A DNA stretch of 64,000 nucleotides from Helianthus annuus (lineage: Eukaryota; Streptophyta; Magnoliopsida; Asterales; Asteraceae). The notes beneath the pieces are model-generated. The model saw only the letters and a list, made by a program, of their open reading frames with translations. It was not told the origin of the DNA and searched no databases. Shown piece by piece: positions 34,146 to 44,228 of this stretch; the stretch's first letter is position 1, and the number at the start of each line of letters is the position of its first letter. Made by a program: the position numbers and the translations under genes. The DNA lies in the NCBI RefSeq assembly GCF_002127325.2, contig NC_035433.2, positions 81,782,079-81,846,078 of the forward strand, written 5' to 3'.

Positions 34146-36370
34146 CTAAAAACCGAACAAACTGGATAGGAATTCAACCAGTTTGACCAATAACCAGTGA
34201 ATCTAGAAAAGACTAAAATGTTCATCCCTATACACACCTCCGCATGTTTAGTTGGTAGTTTTTCTTTTTGCAAGTCTTGTTAGTTCTGATGGTGGATCAA
34301 GAAGTGAGTTAGTGGGTTTATTTATTTGTATTCATCTTTTGTTAGTATATGTCAAGGTTTTCATAATCAGACCGGACGTACCAGTTTGACTTGGTAGGTT
34401 TGGACCGCTTATCTTTTGGCCGACCAATTTTTGTGGTAGTCTTGTCAAAAGGGTCACTGGAGATAAAGTTTGATCACAAACTTGCACATGTCTAAATTAA
34501 GCGGTAGTGTTTGTTTCTCAGAATTGAACGGAATCTTGATGGAATTGGAATTTTGATTTCACACATTATTTTGTTGGTTTCAACAAGAAAATGAATTGGA
34601 ATTAAACAACATAAAATAGAGAATCTACATTTCAATTTCATCCAAATTTCATTCGAGTTTGCAAAACAAACACACATGAATTATAAATCAAATATCAATT
34701 TCTGTACAAATTTCCATTCCAGTTTCATTACATGAAACAAACACTATTTTCTTTCAATTGTTAGGCTAGTGGGTCAAGTAATGGGGAGTTTATTTTAGGG
34801 CTCATTGGTCCTTGTAGTGGGTAGTAATGAATGAGTGGTTATGTCTTTGTAATTCCCCTTTATAATAAAAAGACCTTTTAATTAGGGTTGAAAATAGGTA
34901 ACATGTAGGTAACCTACTAAGACACGATAACAGAAAGGTACACCATGTGATTTTTTACGTTTTTAAAAATAATCAAAATTTGAAAGTTAGGATCCATTAT
35001 TTCTCCTTCTAGGTGCATAAAATATACATATGTCTTATTGACATTGGATGTAAAGTAGTTAAACAAATCGTATTCATGTTTAAAATTTTTGTTGTTCGCG
35101 TTATCAGATAACTGTTAAACCTGCTAAGACACGATTTGTCAGCCATACTTTTAATTTTAAATACATTAGTGACTCTTCAAAAAATACAATTTAAAAACTT
35201 TTACAAATAATAAATATTGAAAAATTAATAACCCTATCTTCTTTTTTTTTGAACGGCAAATTTGGATCACTGACGGACCACTGGAGTATCATCGTCCCAC
35301 CAGCGGAACCACCCGATCATATCCATCTCCACTAGGCATAATGCCTATACACCAATTCAGGAGGAAACCAAATAAATATGGGAAAAACCCTCTTGTGGGA
35401 ATCGAACCCAGAACCTTTTTGGTTCCAAAGTCTTGTCCCACCCCAAGATGCCACTAGGCTGTCCTCATCACATAACCAAGGGATGCCTCGAACCTTACTG
35501 GCGAAACACATACTAAAACGTAACGCTGATGAGTTTGTAAGTTAAAACCTTTCAAAACATTTGTCTAATAAACATTTACAAACATATATTATCGTTGATT
35601 TCTTTTAAATCTAATTAGATTGTCATTAATACTTGTCAAGTTATATAAATCACAGAAAGTTGATGGGCAACAAGTTGCACCCTGCACATGTTTAAACCAT
35701 GCGTAATTGATTAGTTGTCTTTCAATTGTTAGGTCAGTGGGCCTAGTAGTGGGAAATTTTAAGTTTCACTAGTCCTAGTAGTGATTGATTTCTTTGTATT
35801 CCCTTTCGTTAGTGTATCCCTATAAAAAGGCCTTGAATGTTCCAATGTTATGGCGTGAATGAATTAGTCAAACTATCTCCCTAAATCCCATTTCCATAAA
35901 TAGGGTGTTCTTCGGGTCTTTTAATTGGATTTCGGGTTTTTCGGGTTTTCAAAACTAAATATTTAACTCGATAACTGAACCATTCTAGGTTCGGGTTAAA
36001 TGGTTCAGGTAACGGGCCGGGTTAGATCGAATTTCGGGTTAGAAAATGAACTCGTTTAACAGAAAAGTACAACTTTTTAAATTTTAAATTATCAATATTA
36101 GTTATTAGCGAACATTATAAAAATGATTTTGTAAAGCAACTCTTGTATGTCGCTAAGAATGGAGGATATTGAAGATATGGAATTTACTATCTATGTTATT
36201 TAAAACTTTTAAAAATTAGAGACATGTATGGACTTCGTGATTTAAAATTTTTAGAAGAAGGTGATGTAAGATTTTTAGAAGATATGATTGGATGCATCAT
36301 GGAATAGGAAAAAAATTATTAAGTCATTTTAGAAGATACGACTATAACTAGAAAATATGCTAATTGTTTT
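34146..36370. repeat. Segmental tandem duplication, copy 2
   Basis: Head-to-tail copy of 29900-34145, beginning inside the 3' part of the AACCGG-type element. It lacks the MULE and Helitron of copy 1 but carries its own SINE (35244-35545). Many substitutions and small indels separate the copies, so the duplication is not recent. Confidence 0.8.
35244..35545 (-). mobile_element. SINE-like retroposon in duplicate copy 2
   Basis: A poly-T run then GAACGGCAAATTTGG marks the tail of a minus-strand retroposon. Inside, GGGAATCGAACCC is a tRNA-like B box in antisense. Copy 1 reads straight through (CTATCTTCAAAACATTTG), so this is an insertion with a paralogous empty site. Confidence 0.6.
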
Positions 36371-36681
36371 AAAGCGATTTCGGGTTAAACCAATTATCCA
36401 TTATTCAACCCGTTAACCAATCTATAGAACTATATTTGGGTTCGGGTTTATAGTTATTCGATTACAAGTTCTTCAGGTTTCGTCTACTTCGGGTTTGATT
36501 AACTTCAGTTTCGGGTTTCGGTTAAAAAGGACAAACCTTACCCATAAATAGTCCCGTTTTTTTCCGTCCCTTATTTCCTAATAATGGTACTATCATGTTT
36601 CTGATTATTTACAAGTGATCATAATGTTTTCCAACACTCTGAATCCTGGTACGTATTTAGGTTTACACATTAGTTACACTA
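36371..36681. other. Intergenic, repetitive CGGGTT-type sequence
   Basis: Degenerate copies of TTCGGGTT / CGGGTTTCGG (36380-36540). No gene seen. Confidence 0.4.
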
Positions 36682-38822
36682 TCTTCTGTTGGCCCATGCT
36701 TTCAATCACGAACATATAAAACCAAATACAAACAATACGTCTCATGCTCTATTATTATTAACTCAACTCGATAAATAAAGCTGAATACATAACCCTGTAT
36801 TTATACTAAACTCATTCTAATCCTAACCTAACTCAAACTCTATTTAAATAATTAAATAAACTAATTAGATAAACCTATCTAATAAACAGATAATTCAATT
36901 TAATTTTAAATAAATAACCAAACTATATTTATCTGAATTCACTTGATTATCCTTAACCCATATTAACTTAATGGATAATCCACCAAATCAGAATTATCTC
37001 TTCATTCACCCCCTTAATTCTGATTTGGACCCGCTTCACATCCGGTCTTGTCCGAAAATTTGATCGCAATTCACACATGTTGTGATTAAGTCCGAGTCGA
37101 ATGATCAAACTACACAAGTTGATCCTCTGTTCTTCGACTATGAACTCTTCCTTGACGTATGGCATAAACTGTTTGTGGTAGCCACTGGTTTCTATAACGG
37201 TAGAAACTATCCACAAAATATCAACTTATGTGTAACTCATCTTGTCGGATTCGATTACTCCTTAATCGAATTACAAGATTTAACACCATCCTGATTACGC
37301 GCACGGATCTTGTCGGATTCGAACACCCCTTTATCGAATTACAAGATTTTGTGCCTCCTTTGATTTCTTGGCCCTGATCTTGTCGGATCCGATCACATCT
37401 TCATCGGATATACGATTGCCACACCTATTTTGATCACTTAAACGGAGTGATTTCTCTTCTGATCACTTTAACGGAGTGATTAATCTTCTTTGGTTTCGAC
37501 GAGATTGGCTGCTTCCACACAAGCTAAAACGGTCTCGTTTTCTTTTACTAATCTACATCGGAATTAGCTCGGATCCGATTCGTTTCTTCTTCACTGGGCC
37601 AGATCTTCATTCATTTGATCTTCTCCTTGTCTTCACACGAATTTTCAATTCGGCTATTAACGGATTCAATCTTCTCCTTGATCAAATTATAGCTTCGCAT
37701 GGATACAACCCAACTGGTTATGGATTCGCCACTGAACCGTTGTTGCTCCGCCTTTCATCGCCCTAAACATCATAATAATTAACCAACTATAACGAAAACC
37801 TACTCGAGGTTTTTTTTTTTTTTTTTTTTTTTTTCTAGCCGCCAAACCAACTCATGTATAACAGCTCTCTAGTAATCTACATGCATTCACCCTTGCCAAC
37901 AGGCCCATGCAAGTACCTTCTTTTAATTTTTGATCCATCAACATCATGACCACCTGTTCCAAAGGTTACTGACATCAATATGTTTGCTCCTCTTCTTCTT
38001 CGTGCCAAATTATTTCCACATATTGCATAATTCCTCTTTTGGAATTCGATTCCACTCTCAGCCCACTTTCTTTGGTTAGACCACATGAAATCTAATTTAA
38101 TGTAACTTCACCGACTTAAACTTTTCAATGTATAACTTGCTTACCAATTTCAAGATCTCCACCAAAATAAAATTTCCAAACAATGCATAAAGTCAAACTT
38201 GCCATTCTGCCAACTCTTATTTATTTGCCTAAATCAAATCGCTGGAATAGTTATGAAACATAACAACCAACTTTTTAGTAGCCTCTTCCATCTTTGCTCT
38301 AGCCAACTTTTTTTACTCTTTCCTTCTTTTCTTTTTTCTACTATGATAATCAAACACTATAAGTAGACGGATAAACTTACTCGGGAATCCTTTTATTCAT
38401 CTCCATCACCCCTGGTCGAGTTCGGCTTAATAAATCTTCAACGTGTGATTGATCGTTGCTTCGGCTTGTCTTCTTCGGCTTTTGACCAAGCTCTGATGTT
38501 GGCCCAGGCTTCCAATCACGAACATATAAAACCAAATACAAACGATACGTCTCATGCTCAATTATTATTAAAATCAACTCGATAAATGAAACTGAATACA
38601 TAACCCTGTATTTATACTAAACTCATTCTAATCCTAACCTAACTCAAACTCTATTTAAATAATTAAATAAACTAATTAGATAAACCTATCTAATAAACAG
38701 ATAATTCAATTTAATTTTAAATAAATAACCAAACTATATTTATCTTGAATTCACTTAAATTATCCTTAACCCATATTAACTTTATGGATAATCCACCAAA
38801 TCAGAATTATCTCTTCATCTTC
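36682..38822 (-). mobile_element. Small non-autonomous LTR element with TSD TCTTC
   Basis: The LTRs are 36687-37004 (318 bp) and 38497-38817 (321 bp). Both start TGTTGGCCCA(T/G)GCTT and end CTCTTCA. The perfect 5-bp duplication TCTTC is at 36682-36686 and 38818-38822. The primer site (minus TCAGAGCTTGGTC, 38496-38484) and the purine tract (minus AATTAAGGGGGTGAA, 37019-37005) give the minus orientation. The 1.49 kb interior has no retroelement proteins. It contains three degenerate copies of CTTGTCGGAT(T/C)CGA...TTACAAGATTT (37242-37410), two of GATCACTT(T)AAACGGAGTGATT (37434-37482) and a 22-bp poly-T run (about 37811). The LTRs differ at several sites, so it is older than element B. Confidence 0.85.
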
Positions 38823-39142
38823 AATGCTAAATGCGTCCTTAGACGCCCTTAGCTGTCACATCATCTGCCACATAATATCCTTACAAATATTCTTACCCTT
38901 CTTAATTTTCACCTCATCACATATCCATTACACACAATATTTAAATAAAACATTTATTTTTTTTACTTTGGGTCCACCTCATCGCATGAACCGAGGCAAA
39001 CCCATGCCCTTGTACAAGGGCATCTCCCCTAAGGGCATTTTAGGATAGATGAACTCCAATGGTAAAGATCTTCAAGAGTTTGATCATCAAATAATGGCGG
39101 ATCTAGAAACAAAATTAAGGGGTATCCCAATTTCTTTTATCA
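38823..39142. other. Intergenic with a MITE-like palindrome
   Basis: Contains the perfect 20 bp palindrome ATGCCCTTGTACAAGGGCAT (39004-39023), followed by CTCCCCTAAGGGCATTTT. This is the sort of end seen in small MITEs, but I cannot find a partner end with confidence. Confidence 0.35.
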
Positions 39143-39739
39143 TACATTCATAGAGTAAATTGTCATTTTAGTCCCTGAGGTTTGACAAAAAATGCCACTT
39201 TAGTCCAAATAGTTTTTCCCCTGCCATTTTAGTTCAAATAGTTTTTTTCTGCCATTTTAGTCCCTGACTATTGTCATTTATTGCCATTTTCATCCACCGC
39301 CACCACCTCCCACCATTCACCCCATCACAACCTTTATCATCGCCCCACCTGCCTGCACCGTCACCAGCCACCCACCCCACCACCATCACCACCACCACCG
39401 CCCGCTTTTCCGTCACCCACGTCATCAACCAACACCATCGCCATCATCGTAAACCAGCAACCACTGCCATCATCTTCACTGTAAATCGGCACACCGCCAT
39501 TCCCACACCATCGAACCTGCAAAAAACATGTTGATGGACCCAAATGCTCCTAAGTTAACTGGTTTTCTTGAATGGAGTGAGTGGGTTGGATGAATATGAC
39601 AAAAAATGATAAAAGTCAGAGACTAAAATGACAGAAATAAAAACTATTTAGACTAAAATGATAGGACAAAATTATTTGAACTAAAGTGACATTTTAGGTT
39701 AAACTTTAGGTACTAATGACAATTTACTCTACATTCATA
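39143..39739. mobile_element. MULE-type MITE with 10-bp TSD
   Basis: The element is 39153-39729, with perfect terminal repeats GAGTAAATTGTCATT and extended partial identity (AGTCCCTGAGGTTTGAC against its counterpart). It is flanked by TACATTCATA on both sides (39143-39152, 39730-39739). 9-10 bp duplications are typical of Mutator-like elements. The centre is a CACC/CATCA-rich low-complexity block that gives open frames in several registers. No transposase. Confidence 0.8.
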
Positions 39740-40772
39740 CAATATAATAAATGTTATTATTTACTAAATAACAAAATAAAATTATAATCTATAGATGATG
39801 TGTATAGTATAATAATAAAAAAAATCTTAATTGGTTTATTAGTTTGTAAAGTTAACAAACAAATCATTAGGGTGCAGTGGGCAGCAAAGTGGGTTTGCCG
39901 AGCGGAAACATCGTCGCCGACCCCCTTTACTGATCGGCGAAGTTTGATGAGCGGGAAAGCTTTACCGATGCGGGGAAGTTTTTTGTGAGAGATGATTGGC
40001 AGCTTTTGATTTATATGTTTTTTTTCAAATAATAGTTTACCTAATCCAAGTGTCTTACAATTGTCAACACTTTTTCAGTATATTTAAAATCTTAAGGTTG
40101 AATGATATGACATACTCTCATTGATTAATTTTGAAGTTTACCATTTTTCAAGTGTTTAACCACTCTTATACCCTTGTAAAATAAATTTATTAAGGAAAGA
40201 AAACAAATCATAAAATTATATATTTGCTTTGACTATTGCAATATGATGTCAGAAATCTTTACTTGCTGTACCATTAAAATTTCCAAAAGATTAATATGAT
40301 TTAAAAAGTAAAAAGCTGGTCACCATCTTTACTTACTTTGTTAACTACATTACATAGCTCCTCGATGGAAAAAAAAATCCACCATGATGCTATTCAACCT
40401 CCGATTTCTTTATCTTTCACTTTTACCGTTCTTGGTGGTTCCGCGGATTTGTTCAGAAGTATCCAATAAATAAAACGAAGAAGAAGAAAATTACACTTCG
40501 CCAAGAAAGTTGAGGGGTATCCCGGGATACCCTGGAATCGTCACTGTCTCCAAAGGCCCGTTGGAGATAGTCTTACACAACGGAATCTTAAAAATAATAA
40601 AAATATAGGTGTTACTGCCTCTATAAAACATTACAATTTAACAACTTTTACATATTCAAATACTTACAACTAGTTGTATGATCTATATGCAATCCATACA
40701 ATATCATGTGCACCACTAGTACACTACACCATGCACATTTACTACACATTTTTTTTGAATGTTGCTTTTAAA
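39740..40772. other. Intergenic, possible right part of an older TIR element
   Basis: The palindrome GGGTATCCCGGGATACCC (about 40515-40535) lies near TGGAATCGTCACTG. On the left, 39093 reads TGGCGGATCTAGAA with GGGGTATCCC after it. These may be the two ends of one 1.45 kb element into which the MULE MITE inserted. Otherwise no gene is seen. Confidence 0.3.
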
Positions 40773-41514
40773 TTTTTTTTTTTTTTTTTTTTTTTGACAA
40801 TAAATTGACATCATTATATCATCCCACACGAAAAAGGGCAATTACAAAGCAATGGCAGGTAGTCGGGCAACAAGTTGCGCCGCCACCCCCTTTTGAATAG
40901 AAAAACCAATGCTACTAAATACAAAGTTTGAAACCTTTAGCGCCGAAGAATTACTATTAACGACTTTTTGAACCCGGTTCAAAAGTCGCACAGCGTCAGG
41001 AGCGAGACCACCAAAGGTATCAAACGCAAACGGGACAAACACATGTTGATTCTCCAGGCAGGCTTTCTCATGTTTTGCCACTTTGCTCGCCTCTGCCTTG
41101 AGCACCGCTTGCCCTACGACAAAGCCCTTGTCCTTGAGCCCAACAAGGGGGGAGACTCCAGTTAAATCTACACAAGCGTGTTTCCCCCCTTCCCATCCAA
41201 ACACAAGGATGTCCGCCGGGCGTAAAGTGGACCTCCCCTCTAAGGGGTCAGTCAGGAAATTTACTGGAGCCTCCTTTTTGGCAGAGATCCCGGCCCGCTT
41301 AAGAACATCACATAACACATCTCTCACCAAATCATGCCGATATTTAAACCCTGGTAGCTCTTTACAGTGGATCGCGTGCTCGCCGAAAGAATCCAAACAC
41401 GCTTTGCGGCATACCGGACATGGCTCGTCAACTGGGAACAAAGGAATCATCAGTCGGTATCTAAGGATAGCACTTCTCAATGTTAGCAACCGTCCATGTC
41501 ATACATTTTAAAAT
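40773..41514 (-). mobile_element. 5'-truncated LINE with poly(A) tail
   Basis: The left edge is a poly-T run (about 40772-40795), the poly(A) tail of a minus-strand insertion. TTTTAAA occurs on both flanks (about 40767-40773 and 41507-41514) as a possible target duplication. Only the last 0.7 kb is present, carrying the C-terminal coding region. Confidence 0.65.
40842..41489 (-). pseudogene. LINE ORF C-terminus with CCHC and restriction-like endonuclease signature
   Basis: This 215-aa open frame is the end of a retroposon polyprotein. The start methionine is only the first in frame after truncation. A zinc-binding CPVCRKACLDSFGEHAIHC (about residues 20-42) is followed by KYRHDLVRDVL. After it, LRPADILVFGWEGGKHACVDLTGVSP (about 88-113) has the P(A)D...DxT layout of the PD-(D/E)XK endonuclease at the C-terminus of R2-like and related LINEs. 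This differs from the L1 and RTE elements common in plants, which use an N-terminal APE-type endonuclease. The family assignment is inference from motif order; no reverse transcriptase remains here to confirm it. A host gene with this composition is possible but unlikely next to a poly(A) tail. Confidence 0.6.
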
Positions 41515-41704
41515 TCCTTTTTTTTTGCATTTTTCGCATTTTTTGCTAGTGTTAAATTCTACTGCATAAAGTCCACAATGAAGTGATACAAGAAACTTCA
41601 ATGGTTGCAAGTGATACAAGAAACTTCAAATCTGAATTTAAAAGTTTGTGCACATAAGTACTAACACAATAATTATATAAAATGACAAGGAAAATTAAGC
41701 TCAG
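41515..41704. other. Short spacer before the copia element
   Basis: Two direct copies of GTGATACAAGAAACTTCAA (about 41583 and 41610). No gene. The last 5 bp (41700-41704, CTCAG) are the target duplication of the copia element. Confidence 0.5.
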
Positions 41705-42324
41705 TGTAGGTCCCTTTTCTCGGAGGATCGAGAACAACCTAAACCTTGTTATACTAACCCACTAGCGAGTGCGGAATCCAAGCTAGTAGGCAAACCGGGA
41801 TGAAGCAAGAACAAACACAAGAACACACAAAGTTCACCGATTAACACCACTGTATTAATACGTATGAAGGTTTACGGTTACAAGCACAATGTTTACAATC
41901 TGTTTGCAAACTCTCTAAAGTGTGTGTGTGTGTGTGTTTTTCAGCAGAGTTTCTCTAACTCTCTATGTGTGCATCTCTCTAACACTAACACACTGCATGA
42001 GTATATATACCCATACACAGCAGGTCCTTTCCGAAGGATCCGATAGATGGTCCGAAGGATCATCTATCGATGACAACAAGCTCGAATGATCAACATGTAC
42101 CTCGAAGGATCATCCTTCGAGGACTAATGGTCGAACCATATCTTTCGAGCACCTCGAAGGATCAACAGTATCCTTCGAGGCTATCCTTCGAGACAGACAC
42201 TTATCTTTCTAACTGTTTGACCAAGTCAATCCGGAGGATGGTTGACTTAGTCAACTTACAGACTTAGGACATCGTTTACATACAGACCGAATACAGACAA
42301 AGTACAGACACAAGTGCACCAACA
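41705..42324 (-). repeat. 3' LTR of the copia element (620 bp)
   Basis: In plus orientation it starts TGTAGGTCCC and ends GCACCAACA. It reads identical to 52253-52872. It holds a (GT)n run, a TATATATA (42002-42009) and a cluster of CGAAGGAT motifs (about 42033-42190). Confidence 0.95.
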
Positions 42325-42339
42325 AACTCCCCCTTGGCT
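42325..42339 (-). other. Polypurine tract of the copia element
   Basis: The minus strand reads GCCAAGGGGGAGTT and then the LTR start TGTTGGTGC. It would prime plus-strand synthesis. Confidence 0.8.
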
Positions 42340-44228
42340 GTAGCTTTGTCTTTATCTTGTCTTGATCTTCTATAGATGTAGACCCGTCTTGAACATTGAC
42401 GGTCTTTGGTCTTCGAGTTCCCAAAACTCTGATGTCCTTTCAAGTCTTCATGGTCGGAGGATCTTCAAAGTCTTCACGTCTTGAAAGCAGAGAGTGTATC
42501 AACAAACTACCCGTACCGTGTAGGAAGTGTGTTGACAAACTCCCCCTTAACATAAGCTCCCCCTTGAGTTATGCTCGTGAATGGACTTTATCTTTATGAA
42601 GTGAGATCCTTGTGGTGTTGATGATGGTCAGCGGCTACTCGATCATCTTCATCTTTTGAGCGCCTTCTCGTCGTGTCTTCATTCCAAAGCTTGTCATCGA
42701 CCATGTTCTCCTAGCCTTTAGAATCTGCACATGCAAGAAATCTAAACGCGTAATGAGAACAACTGCTTGGAATATAGTATAAACAAATGACACACGAATG
42801 ACCATGTCACAATCAAACACCGTCCGACAGTTTGAAAGTTTAATAAATTTGTCAATTTAAGTCTTTAACTTTCAAAACATGCAAATTTCGACCGTTTATG
42901 AAGATTTAGTCAATTCGGTTTTCGTTCAGGTTTCAGGCAACGAAGACTTGAGCTCCAACATCGTACGATCGAAAATAAAACAGAAATAAAATCTTTTTGG
43001 CTTTTATAAAGTTTATATTAAAACAAGCCTAAAATCTTTTTGGTATTTTTGAAATTAAAAGGAAACAATTTTAATATCCTTTGAGTGTTATCAAACGACA
43101 TCACCGCTAATGTCGTGCTGATATGCACCAAACGACGAAACTGTTTAAAAGAAAAACAATAAAAGTTAAGCAGTAAATAAATATATACAGACATTCTTTT
43201 TGCGAGTTTCGAGGGTAAGAGAATCATATCAGTGTACGGTCATGCCAAAACACTCTTGTTGTTCAGTTAGTTAACATTAAAATAAGCATCCTATAACAAT
43301 TATCGGTATTGTTGTCCACTTAAGCTCAACTTATCAGATGTAATCATGGCGAGGGGATACGTTAAGGTATGATTTATACTTACCGACCGGTGTTCATCCA
43401 CATCACGACACATTCCCGTATCAAGGTATGCACGAGTGTTCATCTTACCGGTGAGTATACCGATTATCATCTGTTTGACCGTATAAAATGTGAGATACTC
43501 ACTTATTTTGAATTGAAAACAAGCCCTATGTGATATAATCACTTATTGATGAGGAACTTGATTTTCGTATGCATGAGGGCACAGGTGCAAGTCCGTGAAC
43601 AGGTCAGTACTTCCGTACAGCAGAGAGACGAACTTGGCACCCGGATAAATGTGATATTTTTATCACTTATTTGTTTTGGACATGTGATTGTTTATCACTT
43701 ATTGAGGTCGAATGCAGTATGTAATATGTACACGTATGTATAGTATCATGGAAGATCTAGACTTGCGTCCCCGTTATTATTTTTCGGTAAAAGATACAAC
43801 CATGATACCCAGATGATAAGCAGCATAAAGACCGAATATCTCAGAACCTCGGCAATCTATCAAACGAAATTTCGGTACTAAGACCATATGCCAATGAGTG
43901 GTTCCCACCTGATCTTCAGTCGATTAAGATTTATATCACCCTGCACACTTTAAAATGATTGTGAGCCTACCGATACATCTTATATAGAGCTGCTTATCGT
44001 TTTGCATTTAAGGTTTAAAGAGATTTGGATAGACCACTGATGTACTATCATTTTCTCTTTTGCTCTCCAGGAAACTCATTTTTGATTTTCTATTGTTTTT
44101 GTGTTTTTGAAATTTTTCGATGTTTTTGGATTTTCAGATTTTTGGATTTACTCCCCCTAAAATCAATAAACTAAGATAAATTTAAAAACACACAAAGATA
44201 TTTACAAAAATGATTTTCCGATGTTGGT
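42340..44228 (-). other. 3' non-coding region of the copia element
   Basis: 1.9 kb between the pol stop and the 3' LTR without a credible ORF. CTCCCCCTT(G/A) recurs (42326, 42540, 42559), giving extra purine tracts on the minus strand, some of which could prime internally. No envelope-like ORF is present. Confidence 0.55.

Noticed and set aside
39271..39543. His/Pro/Thr-rich ORFs in several frames
   Set aside because: Low-complexity CACC/CATCA filler of a MITE.
42396..43743. Possible envelope-like third ORF in the young copia element
   Set aside because: Only short open frames, none with membrane segments or conserved composition, on both strands.
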